NCBI RefSeq assembly: GCF_029338235.1
Contig: NZ_CP119785.1
Location: 1,674,001 to 1,738,000, forward strand
From: Haloarcula rara
Lineage (GTDB): Archaea > Halobacteriota > Halobacteria > Halobacteriales > Haloarculaceae
Direction of reading: 5' to 3'
DNA length: 64,000 nt
Numbering within the stretch: the first letter of the stretch is position 1; every line of letters begins with the position of its first letter. The notes below the pieces were generated by a model. That model was not told the DNA's origin. It made no database searches and saw only the letters and a program-made list of their open reading frames with translations. Shown here in pieces: positions 1 to 8,320 of this stretch. Made by a program: the position numbers and the translations under genes.

Positions 1-474
1 GAGTTCGACCTGGCCTCGTACCTGTATGTGGGGCTGTTGACCGTGGGTATCGGCGGCCAGTACGCGGGCGGGAAGCTCACCGACCGCATCCCGACGGCCA
101 CCGGCATGGTGGCCGTCTTCGCGGGGCTCGCGGTGGTCGCCGTCAGCTTCGTCCCCGCCGCGGGCGCCGGTGTCCCGGCGCTGCTCGCGGCCAGCGCCGC
201 GCTTGGCTTTCTCCTCTTTGCGCTCCAGCCGCTCTACCAGGCCACCATCGCCGAGTACAGCCCGCCGGGTGACCGCGGCCTCTCCTATGGCTACACCTAC
301 CTGTGCTCGTTCGGTGTCGGCGCCGCCGGCGCGGCCATCTCGGGCTATCTGCTGTCGGCCGTCGGGGTCCGGGGAACCTTTCTGGGCCTCGCGGTCTTTC
401 CCCTGCTCGGGCTCGGTTTCGCGCTGGCGCTGTGGCGGCTGGGTGGGCACAGTGACGACACGCAGCCGCGATAA
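1..474 (+). CDS. MFS transporter, C-terminal part (5' end outside window)
   Basis: The reading frame is open from base 1 and ends at 474, so only about 157 C-terminal residues are present. They form alternating hydrophobic segments with small loops, and the loop sequence GGKLTDRIP resembles the cytoplasmic loop motif found between helices of major facilitator superfamily carriers. The last part (YLLSAVGVRGTFLGLAVFPLLG) reads as the final pair of helices. The protein is a membrane transporter; its substrate cannot be told from this fragment. It points toward hisG, which lies on the opposite strand, so the two genes converge. Confidence 0.75.
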   Translation, partial: EFDLASYLYVGLLTVGIGGQYAGGKLTDRIPTATGMVAVFAGLAVVAVSFVPAAGAGVPALLAASAALGFLLFALQPLYQATIAEYSPPGDRGLSYGYTYLCSFGVGAAGAAISGYLLSAVGVRGTFLGLAVFPLLGLGFALALWRLGGHSDDTQPR

Positions 475-515
475 AGGGGGTTACGCCGACGACTGATAGC
501 GGGACCGGACCTACG

Positions 516-1364
516 TCACTCGACTAGGCGCTCGATTTCGGTCACCAGCACGTCGCTGGCGCCCACGTTTTTGAGGTCGTTGATGACCTCGAAGACGCGG
601 CTGTCGTCGACGACGGCGTGGACCGCCACGTCGTCGCTGCCGGCGATGTCCATGACGGTGGGGCCACCCATCCCCGGCAGCACGTCTTTGACTTCGGACA
701 GAGCCGACTCGGGGACGTTCATCATCAGGTAGCGTTTCCCCTCCGCCGACAGCACCGAGTGCAGTGCCATCTGGACCTGCTGGACCTTCTCGTCGTCGGC
801 CACGTCCTCGCGGGCGAACAGGCGCACCGAGGAGGAGAGCACCTCGTCGATAATCCCGAGACGGTTCATCCGCAGCGTGGTCCCGGTCGAGGTGATGTCG
901 ATGATGCCGTCGGCGATGTCGACGTGCGGGGTCAGCTCCGTCGCGCCCGAGACCTCCGCGATGTCCACGTCCACGTCGAGGTCGGCGAAGTAGTTCCGGG
1001 CGATGTTGGGGAACTCCGTGGCGACGGTGCCGCCGTCCAGGTCGTAGACGGTCTCGATGTCGCCCTCCTCCGGGGCGGCAAGCACCAGCCGACAGCTCCC
1101 GAACTCAAGGTCCAGCAGCTCCTCGAGATTTCCGACCTCGGACTCTCTGACCTGGTCTAGCCCGGTGATGCCGATATCCGCTGCACCGTCGGAGACGTAC
1201 TCCGGGATGTCCGCGGCGCGGGCGTACAGGACCGTCACCTCGGGGTCGACGGTGTCGGCGTACAGTTGGCGGTCGGCTCCGTCGACGATGTGGAGGCCGG
1301 CCCGTTCCAGCAAGTCCTCCGCCGGGTCGTGCAAGCGGCCCTTGTTGGGGACGGCGATTCGCAT
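516..1364 (-). CDS. hisG: ATP phosphoribosyltransferase HisG (long form)
   Basis: HisG catalyses the first step of histidine synthesis, joining ATP and phosphoribosyl pyrophosphate. The 282-residue product starts [11 protein letters not shown], the usual start of the family, and I chose ATG at 1364 because the open frame further upstream has no protein-like character. The PRPP-binding region with STGTTLRMN is near the middle. Its length, and a C-terminal stretch of about 75 residues after it, fit the long form, which carries an ACT-like regulatory domain and needs no HisZ partner. No other his genes are nearby, so it is a stand-alone gene here, as is common in haloarchaea. Confidence 0.95.
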   Translation of the reverse strand: MRIAVPNKGRLHDPAEDLLERAGLHIVDGADRQLYADTVDPEVTVLYARAADIPEYVSDGAADIGITGLDQVRESEVGNLEELLDLEFGSCRLVLAAPEEGDIETVYDLDGGTVATEFPNIARNYFADLDVDVDIAEVSGATELTPHVDIADGIIDITSTGTTLRMNRLGIIDEVLSSSVRLFAREDVADDEKVQQVQMALHSVLSAEGKRYLMMNVPESALSEVKDVLPGMGGPTVMDIAGSDDVAVHAVVDDSRVFEVINDLKNVGASDVLVTEIERLVE

Positions 1365-1470
1365 ACTGGGTGGTCGCGGCCGCGGGCCTACTGTCTTTCC
1401 CTCTAGTAACAGTGGTTGCGTCGTCTGCTGGCAGGGAGAACGTCCCGGTAGTGGTGCTTCCCAGCGATGC

Positions 1471-1524
1471 GAACAGCCAGAAAGCCCCGGCTTGCTACAT
1501 TCGGGGGACTTTCTGTCTGTCCAC
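1471..1524. repeat. Collapsed remnant of the large hairpin-repeat family
   Basis: This stretch holds the end motif ACAGCCAGAAAGCCCC and, about 15 bases later, a degraded copy in the opposite sense (GGGGGACTTTCTGTCTGTCC). These are the outer ends seen at the large elements at 8.3, 38.6 and 58.2 kb, here with the interior lost. Confidence 0.5.
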
Positions 1525-1565
1525 GGTTCCATCTCAGGCGTCTCAACTGGCGCTGCCAGTCGTTT

Positions 1566-1727
1566 CTAGTCCCGACGCGGCAACAACAGAAAGAGTCCCC
1601 CGGCTACCAGCGTCAGCCCGGCCATCAGGTAAAACGAGAGGTCGAAGAGGCCGCGGTCGGCCAAGGCGGCGGCCAGCAGGCGGGAGGTTGCCGGCCCGGA
1701 AGCACAATGCTTTGTTTCACGACCCAC
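1566..1727 (-). pseudogene. Remnant of a transporter C-terminus
   Basis: A 53-codon frame ends at 1566 and begins at a GTG at 1727. From about residue 16 it reads like the last helix of a transporter: a hydrophobic segment (LMAGLTLVAGGLFLLLP) followed by RRD and stop. The first residues look non-coding and no longer gene is joined to it. I interpret it as the tail of a disrupted transporter gene, possibly of the MFS type. A small one-helix membrane protein is the alternative. Confidence 0.35.
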
Positions 1728-1742
1728 TAGCTGAAACTGCTG

Positions 1743-2879
1743 ATGAGTCCACTCTCTCTCACACTAGGGGCTCTCGTTCTGTTGAGTCTGGTAGTCGCAT
1801 CGACGCTCTACGCGCGGCGAGTCCGGCGCTACGACAGTGAGCGTGCAGCGGCGATGCTGGACAGTGCTGGGGGAACGGTGTTGGGGGCCTTTGCCACGGT
1901 CGCCGCCCTCGCGCTCGTCGGCAGCAACGCCGGCCCCCTCAACGACGGGCTCGCAGTCGCCCTTCCGGCCGGCGGCTGGCGTTTTATCGGGACCGTCAGC
2001 GTCGCCGCCCTTTTGGCCGGGCTACTCGCTGGGGCGATACTCGTCTGTTACGTCCCGCTCGCGTTCGCCATCGTCACCGCCACCGAGACGGACCGCACCG
2101 CCCCTGAACTGCTCGGCAGGCTGGCTCGGTCGCTCCTCGTCTACGCCCTCGTGTTGACGCCGTTGCTGACAGTCCGCTGGTTGCCGCAGTTCGGACTCGC
2201 CGCGCTCCTCGCGACAGTGGCGGCGCTGCGGGTAGTGTGGTACCTGCTTTCCCCACAGATTGTCCGGTTCACCCACCGGACGCGACCACTGGGGGAAGCG
2301 GAGCGCGAGCGCCTCGAAGCGGCGTCCGCTGCCGTCGAGTTCGAACCGCACGCGGTCTCCGTGCTGGATAGTGAGCGGTCTCCCTCGCTCGGGATGAGTT
2401 ACGTCGGAATCCCGGGTCGTCGCACGGTGCTCGTCGCCGAGCAGTTCCTCTCAAACGCGGACGATTCACAGCTTCGCGTCGCGCTCTCCCATCTCGACGC
2501 CATCTGTCGGACGGGTTTTACCGAGCGCCGGACCGCGCTCCTCTCCGGCGGTCTGCTTGGCTGTGCGTTCTTGCTCTCGCCGCTGTCGCCCCTCTCCGCT
2601 TTCCGGACGCTCCTCGCTCTGGCGGCCCTGGCCGCGGGTGTCGTCGCCGGGCTCTGGCGACTCAGCGCGAAACTCTATCGCGCCGATCGCGTCACAGCGG
2701 ACCGGGTCGGTGCGCGGGAGCTGCTCGCGCTGTTCGAGTGGTGGCTCGACGAGTGTGGCCAGCCGGAGTCCACGCACGGGCGACTCGCCACAGTCCTGCA
2801 CTCCCAGCCGCCACAGAACCGGCGTCTCGACCGGCTCCGCGAGCGAGCCGACGGCGACGACCCGAACCCGGCAGATTGA
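1743..2879 (+). CDS. Membrane protein resembling a degenerate M48 peptidase
   Basis: The 378-residue protein has an N-terminal membrane helix, about four further hydrophobic segments up to residue 180, and another pair near 270-300. Between them is a soluble part (RTVLVAEQFLSN followed by DDSQLRVALSHLDAICR) that follows the pattern of HtpX/Ste24-type M48 peptidases, where this position normally reads AHELGH. Here the zinc motif is ALSHLD at residues 247-252, so only one histidine remains and the catalytic glutamate is gone. A later segment (RADRVTADRVGARELL) parallels the region holding the third zinc ligand. If the relation is right, the protein is not an active peptidase of this class. It precedes the deaminase gene by 26 bases. 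Confidence 0.55.
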   Translation: MSPLSLTLGALVLLSLVVASTLYARRVRRYDSERAAAMLDSAGGTVLGAFATVAALALVGSNAGPLNDGLAVALPAGGWRFIGTVSVAALLAGLLAGAILVCYVPLAFAIVTATETDRTAPELLGRLARSLLVYALVLTPLLTVRWLPQFGLAALLATVAALRVVWYLLSPQIVRFTHRTRPLGEAERERLEAASAAVEFEPHAVSVLDSERSPSLGMSYVGIPGRRTVLVAEQFLSNADDSQLRVALSHLDAICRTGFTERRTALLSGGLLGCAFLLSPLSPLSAFRTLLALAALAAGVVAGLWRLSAKLYRADRVTADRVGARELLALFEWWLDECGQPESTHGRLATVLHSQPPQNRRLDRLRERADGDDPNPAD

Positions 2880-2905
2880 GGCACCGGGAGCCAGAACGCA
2901 GAGCC

Positions 2906-4204
2906 ATGACCGACCTCCTCGTTGCCGGCGGACAGGTACTGCGACCGGACATGACAGTCGAACGCGCCGACGTGCTCGTCGACCAGGACAGCGGCGACAT
3001 CGTGGCCGTCGACGACCCCGGCGAACTGGCCGGCGACGACGAACTGGACGCCAGCGGCGGCCTCGTCATCCCCGGACTGGTCAACGCCCACACACACGTC
3101 GCGATGACCCTCCTCCGGGGCTACGCCGACGACAAACCGCTGGACGCCTGGCTCCAGGAAGATATCTGGCCGGTCGAGGCCGAACTCACCGCCGAGGACG
3201 TCCGCGTCGGCGCGGAACTCGGCCTGGTGGAGATGATTCGCTCGGGGACGACGGCCCTCTCGGATATGTACTTCCACGTCGACGAGATAGCGGCGGCCGT
3301 CGAGGAGGCGGGGCTGCGGGCCGTGCTGGGCCACACCGCCGTCACGGTCGCCAAGGACGACGAGGGGGCGCGAGCGGACATGCAGGCGAGTCTCGAGACG
3401 GCCCTGGAACTCGACGGCGCGGCCGACGGGCGCATCCGGACGACGTTCCAGCCCCACAGTCTGACCACCGTGGGCGAGACGTACCTGCGCGAGTTCGTCC
3501 CCGAGGCCGTCGACGCGGGCCTGCCTATCCATTTACACGCCAACGAGACGACCGACGAGGTCGCCCCAATCGTCGACGAACACGGCGTGCGCCCGCTCGA
3601 ATACGCCGACGACGTCGGGCTGCTGGGCGCGGACACCTTCCTCGCCCACTGTGTCCACGTCGACGAGACCGAAATCGACCTGCTCGCCGAGACTGGCACG
3701 GGCGCGGTCCACTGCCCGGCCTCGAACATGAAACTCGCCAGCGGGATGGCGCCGGTCCAGGCGATGCTCGACGCCGGCGTCACCGTCGGGCTGGGCACGG
3801 ACGGGGCGGCCTCGAACAACGACCTCGATATGTTCGACGAACTGCGCGACGCCGCGATGGTGGGGAAGCTGGCCGCCGACGACGCGAGTGCCGTCCCCGC
3901 CGCGGCCGCCGTCGAGATGGCGACCGCGAACGGGGCCGACCTGCTGGGCTTCGATTCGGGCCGCGTGGCGGCGGGCGCGAACGCCGACCTCGCCGTCCTG
4001 GACCTCGACGCTGCCCACCTGACGCCGGCCCACGACCTCGTCTCGCATCTGGCCTACGCCGCCGGCGGGAGCGACGTGTGCCACACCGTCTGTGACGGCG
4101 AGGTGCTCATGCGCGAGGGCGAGGTCACTGTCTTCGACGAGGCGGCGGTCCGCGAGCGAGCGGGCGAGCACGCGGCGGCGCTGGTCGACCGTGCGGCCGA
4201 GTGA
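2906..4204 (+). CDS. Amidohydrolase, S-adenosylhomocysteine/methylthioadenosine deaminase type
   Basis: The 432-residue protein belongs to the TrzA/AtzA branch of metal-dependent amidohydrolases. Visible metal and active-site motifs are NAHTHV (His62, His64), PIHLHANE (His209, His211), HCVH (His248) and GTDGAASNND (Asp299). This branch removes the 6-amino group of adenosine compounds such as S-adenosylhomocysteine, methylthioadenosine or 5'-deoxyadenosine. The start at 2906 is the first ATG giving the family N-terminus (TDLLVAGGQVLRPD). AhcY is encoded just downstream on the same strand, which supports a role in clearing S-adenosylhomocysteine; which of the three substrates is preferred cannot be told. 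Confidence 0.85.
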   Translation: MTDLLVAGGQVLRPDMTVERADVLVDQDSGDIVAVDDPGELAGDDELDASGGLVIPGLVNAHTHVAMTLLRGYADDKPLDAWLQEDIWPVEAELTAEDVRVGAELGLVEMIRSGTTALSDMYFHVDEIAAAVEEAGLRAVLGHTAVTVAKDDEGARADMQASLETALELDGAADGRIRTTFQPHSLTTVGETYLREFVPEAVDAGLPIHLHANETTDEVAPIVDEHGVRPLEYADDVGLLGADTFLAHCVHVDETEIDLLAETGTGAVHCPASNMKLASGMAPVQAMLDAGVTVGLGTDGAASNNDLDMFDELRDAAMVGKLAADDASAVPAAAAVEMATANGADLLGFDSGRVAAGANADLAVLDLDAAHLTPAHDLVSHLAYAAGGSDVCHTVCDGEVLMREGEVTVFDEAAVRERAGEHAAALVDRAAE

Positions 4205-4303
4205 GAATTAAACACTCAAAGAACGTTATAAACGCTCCAACGGTTTCTGAGGCGGTAATGGTGCTGCTGACACGCAGGTGAACGAACTGAACGGGAGGGG
4301 GGG

Positions 4304-4310
4304 TTTAATC
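4304..4310 (+). promoter_or_regulatory. TATA-like box
   Basis: TTTAATC lies 24-30 bases before the GTG at 4334, after a G-run, in an otherwise G+C-rich gap. Confidence 0.45.
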
Positions 4311-4333
4311 AGGTCTCTCGCGAGGATAGATGT

Positions 4334-5122
4334 GTGATACATACCAGATTATTCGCAGTTATGGCCACAGTGGGGTTGGTCCTGTTCGCGCTGGGACCGG
4401 GGGCGGCGACTGTCGCGGCTGACAGCGCAGGTAACGACTCGCTCGACGTATCGGTCAGCCAGGCGGACGCAGAACCGACCGTGACGGTGACCGATAACGA
4501 TACCGCCGTCGAAAACGCCACCGTGACCGTCGAGGTCCTCGACAACGGCACGTACGCGGGTGCCGGTGAGGAGTACTCGACCGATGCGAACGGGACGGTC
4601 ACGCTGCCCGAGCCCGAGGAGAACGTCTCCGTCGAGGTGACCGCGACCGACGGCGACGCGACCGACTCGACGACCGCGGAGCTGACCGTTTCGGACGAGA
4701 ACGAGACTGTCGTCTTCGGTGACCGCGTCTCCTCGTTCGTCCAGTCGCTGCAATCGGGCAACTCGACCGGTATCGGTCAGCAGGTCGCGCAGTTCGCGAC
4801 CGAGAACAACCCCGGCAACGCCCCGGAGTGGGCCGGTCCGCCTGAAGACGGTGACCGCGGCCCGCCCGAGCACGCCGGCCAGAACGACTCCGACAAGCGA
4901 GGTGGCCCGCCCGAGCACGCCGGCCAGAACGACAACGAGACGGCCGAGAACGACTCCGAGAAGGGCGGTGGCCCGCCCGAAGACGCCGGCCCGTCCGACG
5001 ATAGCGACGACAACGAGACCGCCGAAACCGAGGAGGACAGCGGCGACGAGGAGGCCGACGGCGCCAACGGCAACGGTAACGGCGGCGGTCCGCCCGAGCA
5101 GGCCCGCGGCAACGGTAACTGA
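4334..5122 (+). CDS. Secreted acidic protein with GPPEHAGQND repeats
   Basis: The 262-residue product has a signal peptide (about residues 1-30, hydrophobic core VGLVLFALGPGAATVAA). A beta-rich domain follows, with repeated VTVTDNDTAVENATV-like strands as in extracellular Ig-like or carboxypeptidase-regulatory folds. The C-terminal third is low-complexity, with GPPEHAGQND-type repeats and many Asp, Glu and Asn. A 30-bp direct repeat at 4859-4888 and 4904-4933 encodes two of them. I chose the GTG at 4334 because GAGG precedes it and because the next ATG (4361) would cut the signal peptide. Its function is unknown. No sorting motif or membrane anchor is visible at the C-terminus, so release from the cell is plausible. 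Confidence 0.6.
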   Translation: MIHTRLFAVMATVGLVLFALGPGAATVAADSAGNDSLDVSVSQADAEPTVTVTDNDTAVENATVTVEVLDNGTYAGAGEEYSTDANGTVTLPEPEENVSVEVTATDGDATDSTTAELTVSDENETVVFGDRVSSFVQSLQSGNSTGIGQQVAQFATENNPGNAPEWAGPPEDGDRGPPEHAGQNDSDKRGGPPEHAGQNDNETAENDSEKGGGPPEDAGPSDDSDDNETAETEEDSGDEEADGANGNGNGGGPPEQARGNGN

Positions 5123-5136
5123 GCAGCTTCGGTAGC

Positions 5137-5144
5137 GTTTTACG
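5137..5144 (+). promoter_or_regulatory. TATA-like box of ahcY
   Basis: GTTTTACG lies 23-30 bases before the ahcY ATG, with no Shine-Dalgarno sequence between, which suits a leaderless transcript. Confidence 0.45.
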
Positions 5145-5166
5145 AACTCTCTCCTTCTTCTCGGGC

Positions 5167-6444
5167 ATGACAGCGCCCATTTCTGAGCGACTGGAGGACG
5201 CAGACGCGGCCCGTGAGTCGGGCCGCCGGAAGATGGACTGGGCAGCCCAGCACATGCCCATCTGTGACGCGCTCGCCTCGGAGTTCGAGGCCGAACAGCC
5301 CTTCGAGGGCGAGCGTATCGGCATGGCGATGCACGTCGAGGCCAAGACAGCGATTCTGGCCGAGATTCTGGCCGCCGGTGGCGCGGAAGTCGCTATCACC
5401 GGCTGTAACCCGCTCTCGACCCACGACGACGTCAGTGCCGCCCTGGACGCCGTTTCCGGCGTCACCTCCTACGCCGAGCGCGGCGTCGACGACGACGAGT
5501 ACTACGCCGCTATCGAGGCCGTCATCGACCACGAGCCGACCATCACGGTCGACGACGGCATGGACCTCGTCGCGGCCATCCACGAGGACTACCCCGAGCT
5601 CATCGATACCATCGTCGGCGGGGCCGAGGAGACTACGACGGGCGTCCACCGCCTGCGCGCGATGGACGAGGACGGCCAGCTCGACTACCCCGTCTTCGCC
5701 GTCAACGACACGCCGATGAAACGGCTCTTCGACAACGTCCACGGCACCGGCGAGTCCTCGCTCGCGAGCATCGCCATGACCACGAACCTCTCGTGGGCCG
5801 GCAAAACCGTGGTCGTCGCCGGCTACGGCCACTGCGGGAAAGGCGTCGCCAAGAAGGCCAGCGGCCAGAACGCCGACGTGGTCGTCACGGAGGTCGAACC
5901 CCGCCGCGCCCTGGAGGCCCACATGGAGGGGTACGACGTCCTCCCGATGCTCGAGGCCGCCGCCGAGGGCGACGTGTTCATCACGACCACCGGCAACCGC
6001 GACGTCATCGTCGAGGAGCACTTCGAACGGATGCAGGACGGCGTCCTGCTCGCCAATGCCGGCCACTTCGACGTCGAAATCGACCTCGACGCCCTCTCGG
6101 ACCTCGCGGTCGACTCCTACGAGGCCCGCGACGGCGTCCAGGCCTACGAGATGGCCGACGGTCGTCGGCTGAACGTCCTCGCGGAGGGCCGACTCGTGAA
6201 CCTGGCGACCCCTATCGCGCTGGGCCACCCGGTCGAGGTGATGGACCAGAGCTTCGGGATTCAGGCCGTCGTCGTTCGCGAACTGGTCGAGAACGGCGAC
6301 GCCTACGAGGCGGGCGTCCACGACGTGCCCGACCGGCTGGACAAGGAAGTCGCGGAGATTAAACTGGACGCCGAGGGCGTCGAGTTCGACGGGCTGACCG
6401 AGACCCAGGCGGAGTATATGGATTCCTGGCAGCACGGGACCTAG
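5167..6444 (+). CDS. ahcY: Adenosylhomocysteinase (or S-inosylhomocysteine hydrolase)
   Basis: AhcY splits S-adenosylhomocysteine into homocysteine and adenosine, which keeps SAM-dependent methyltransferases free of product inhibition. The 425-residue protein shows the family motifs AMHVEAKTA near residue 57, GCNPLSTHDD near 80, the NAD-binding GYGHCGKG at 219-226, and a C-terminal region ending AEYMDSWQHGT. Its length is normal for archaea. The deaminase encoded upstream suggests an alternative route, in which S-adenosylhomocysteine is first deaminated and this enzyme then acts on S-inosylhomocysteine, as reported for Methanocaldococcus. The sequence alone cannot decide. A two-hairpin element starts immediately after the stop codon. 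Confidence 0.93.
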   Translation: MTAPISERLEDADAARESGRRKMDWAAQHMPICDALASEFEAEQPFEGERIGMAMHVEAKTAILAEILAAGGAEVAITGCNPLSTHDDVSAALDAVSGVTSYAERGVDDDEYYAAIEAVIDHEPTITVDDGMDLVAAIHEDYPELIDTIVGGAEETTTGVHRLRAMDEDGQLDYPVFAVNDTPMKRLFDNVHGTGESSLASIAMTTNLSWAGKTVVVAGYGHCGKGVAKKASGQNADVVVTEVEPRRALEAHMEGYDVLPMLEAAAEGDVFITTTGNRDVIVEEHFERMQDGVLLANAGHFDVEIDLDALSDLAVDSYEARDGVQAYEMADGRRLNVLAEGRLVNLATPIALGHPVEVMDQSFGIQAVVVRELVENGDAYEAGVHDVPDRLDKEVAEIKLDAEGVEFDGLTETQAEYMDSWQHGT

Positions 6445-6501
6445 CGAGGTTTCGAACGAAGTGAGAAACCTCGAAAGCGAGCGGGGAGCGTAGCGACCCG
6501 C
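6445..6501 (+). repeat. Stop-anchored two-hairpin 3' element (ahcY)
   Basis: Directly after the TAG stop comes a perfect 9-bp stem (6445-6453 with 6465-6473) around the loop GAACGAAGTGA. A second hairpin follows (6481-6485 with 6497-6501) around GAGCGTAGCGA. The same layout follows the thermosome gene, yhhQ and the Bat-like regulator. It could end transcription or stabilise the mRNA 3' end. Its position is seen; its role is inferred. Confidence 0.6.
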
Positions 6502-6670
6502 GAGCAGGGAGAGCCCGAGCGTAGCGAGAACAGCTGAAATGTCGAACGGGGAACGAAGTGACCCGTGAGACGCAGAGAGACGTCTCGGAAACGCCGAACG
6601 GGCGAGCGGACGTGCCCAGAGCGGTCGACAGGGGCCGTTACAGCGCGAACCGAAAGCACAACACCTACAA
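6502..6670. repeat. Further degenerate short hairpins of the same type
   Basis: More copies of GAGCGTAGCGA- and GAACGAAGTGA-like loops with short G+C stems fill the gap up to the next small gene. I see no reading frame with haloarchaeal character in it. Confidence 0.4.
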
Positions 6671-6682
6671 TCTGATGCCCGG

Positions 6683-6874
6683 GTGAATATAGCAGTGAGT
6701 GGAGAGCGCTTTGTGGAGTTTCTCGCGGCCGAAGCCGCCTTCATTATGGTCGGCTTCGCCGTTGCCGCACAGCTCGCACCGCCTGATCTGTCCTCACAGA
6801 TTATCGGGACACTGGTGATTCTGGCGGTGACGCTCCCACTCTCGTACTGGCTGGTCTACCGGCGGGGGCGCTGA
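6683..6874 (+). CDS. Small membrane protein with two helices
   Basis: The 63-residue frame encodes a short polar start, one hydrophobic helix (about residues 12-28), a PPDLSSQ turn, a second helix (about 36-57) and a positively charged tail (YRRGR). Codon use is haloarchaeal. The start is GTG at 6683 or the GTG four codons later. Its function is unknown. It lies 65 bases before priL on the same strand. Confidence 0.5.
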   Translation: MNIAVSGERFVEFLAAEAAFIMVGFAVAAQLAPPDLSSQIIGTLVILAVTLPLSYWLVYRRGR

Positions 6875-6906
6875 CGTCGAACCGAACTGCCCGGCACGGG
6901 GACGGC

Positions 6907-6915
6907 AATTTTATT
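6907..6915 (+). promoter_or_regulatory. TATA-like box of priL
   Basis: AATTTTATT lies 25-33 bases before the ATG at 6940. It supports that start over the GTG six bases upstream. Confidence 0.5.
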
Positions 6916-6939
6916 CGGCCCCACGCGCAAGCGGTGTCC

Positions 6940-8031
6940 ATGCAGCCGCTCCACGCGCGCTACCCGTTCCTGGCCGCCGCCCGCGAGGCCGTCGAGACCG
7001 CGGCGGTCGACCTGGGCGAGGTCGTCGCGACCGACGAGGCCGTCACCGAGCGGGCCGTGGAGCGGGTCGAACACGCCATCACCGACGGCAGTGTCGGCGA
7101 CCCACACCGCCGGACCCGCGTCGAGTTGCTCTCTTACCCCGTCGCTCGCGTGCTCGTCTCGCTGGTCGATACGCACGTCTGTACCCGCAAGTACGCCCAG
7201 GCCGAGGCCGAGACGGCCCAGGACCGCTTCAGCCAGGAGTTCGCGGCGACGACGGAGTTCAAGTCCACCAGCACCGAACGCGTGAGCCTCGACCAGCTGC
7301 TCGCGGAGTTCGACCTCGCGAGCGCCGTCACCGACGCCGAGGACGGCTATTGGGTCGAGGTGGGGACCTACCTCGACCTGGCGGCCGACCAGCGGGGCGA
7401 CCACTGGCGGCTGGTCAACCGGCCGCTGGCGGACGGTCGGGTCCGCATCGGCTCCGAGGAGCTACACGTCCTGCTGAAACAGGCCATCCGTCACCGGGTC
7501 GCCGAGGGACTCCCCTTCCAGGTGCCCGGCCCTATCGCCGACGAACTCGACGACGAGGTCGAGCACCTGAACGAGGTGCTCGCGGAGCTCGATCTGACCC
7601 GGGAGATAGACACCGTCGTCCCGGAACTGTTCCCGCCGTGCATGCAGGCGCTGCTGGACCAGGTCCAGAAGGGCGAACACCTGGCCCATCACTCGCGGTT
7701 CGCTATCGCCGCCTTCCTCACCAGTATCGGGATGACGACCGACGAGATCGTCGACCTCTTCCAGGTCAACCCCGGCTTCGGCGAGGAGGCGACCCGGTAT
7801 CAGGTCGACCACATCCGCGGCGAGACCAGCCCGACGGAGTACTCGACGCCGGCCTGCTCGACGATGCAGTCCTACGGCGACTGCGTGAACATGGACGACC
7901 TCTGTGAGCGCATCTCCCATCCGATGGCCTACTACGAGAAGAAGATAGACGACGCCGAGGACGAGGAACTGGAGGACTGGCGCGACGAGAACAGCGACGG
8001 CGACGGCGAAGACGAAGCGGCCGAGGCCTAG
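6940..8031 (+). CDS. priL: DNA primase large subunit PriL
   Basis: PriL is the regulatory, iron-sulfur-containing subunit of the archaeal/eukaryotic-type primase that makes primers for replication together with PriS. The product is 363 residues from ATG 6940. The C-terminal half holds four conserved cysteines (Cys234 in FPPCMQALL, Cys306 in TPACSTMQ, Cys315 in YGDC, Cys322 in DLCERISHP), the expected [4Fe-4S] ligands. The tail is very acidic (about 25 residues rich in Asp and Glu), common in halophiles. priS is not in the window. The stop codon shares four bases with the convergent small gene downstream. Confidence 0.93.
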   Translation: MQPLHARYPFLAAAREAVETAAVDLGEVVATDEAVTERAVERVEHAITDGSVGDPHRRTRVELLSYPVARVLVSLVDTHVCTRKYAQAEAETAQDRFSQEFAATTEFKSTSTERVSLDQLLAEFDLASAVTDAEDGYWVEVGTYLDLAADQRGDHWRLVNRPLADGRVRIGSEELHVLLKQAIRHRVAEGLPFQVPGPIADELDDEVEHLNEVLAELDLTREIDTVVPELFPPCMQALLDQVQKGEHLAHHSRFAIAAFLTSIGMTTDEIVDLFQVNPGFGEEATRYQVDHIRGETSPTEYSTPACSTMQSYGDCVNMDDLCERISHPMAYYEKKIDDAEDEELEDWRDENSDGDGEDEAAEA

Positions 8032-8237
8032 AACTGCGACCGTTCCAGCCAGATGCCCGCGCCGAGCATCACGACGACGAACAGTCCAATAGCGCCGACC
8101 AGTGCGGTGCCGCCCTGGGGCGTGAGTCCGCCGTTGCTCGAGTAGGTCGTGGCGACGTAGACGGTTGCCGCGACGAACGTCACGAGGGCGATGGCCGAGA
8201 TAACGACCTGCACGATGGCCTCCCGCTCGATTTCCAT
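8028..8237 (-). CDS. Conserved small haloarchaeal membrane protein (resembles DUF7472)
   Basis: I take ATG 8237 as the start, giving 69 residues (MEIEREAIVQ...). Two hydrophobic helices, about residues 7-28 and 43-62, flank the polar stretch TYSSNGGLTPQGG, and the end is WLERSQF. This layout is widespread in haloarchaea as a small uncharacterised membrane protein next to priL-like genes. The DUF assignment is from memory and unverified. The last codons overlap the priL stop by four bases (CTAG), so the two genes converge without a terminator gap. Confidence 0.65.
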   Translation of the reverse strand: MEIEREAIVQVVISAIALVTFVAATVYVATTYSSNGGLTPQGGTALVGAIGLFVVVMLGAGIWLERSQF

Positions 8238-8320
8238 GTCCCGCGATATCCCCGGGGCGGCCAAAAGGGTGTCGAACCGCTCTAGCAATGGTTTGTGTCC
8301 GTGATGTGATTAGTTCTGAG

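Noticed and set aside
2557..4095. Arginine-rich open frame of 512 codons overlapping the deaminase gene
   Set aside because: It is extremely basic in a genome of acidic proteins and lies out of frame over two real genes.
5140..6744. Long open frame on the minus strand across ahcY (534 codons)
   Set aside because: It mirrors ahcY codon by codon, is unlike any protein I know, and arises from the lack of A/T-rich stops in G+C-rich DNA.
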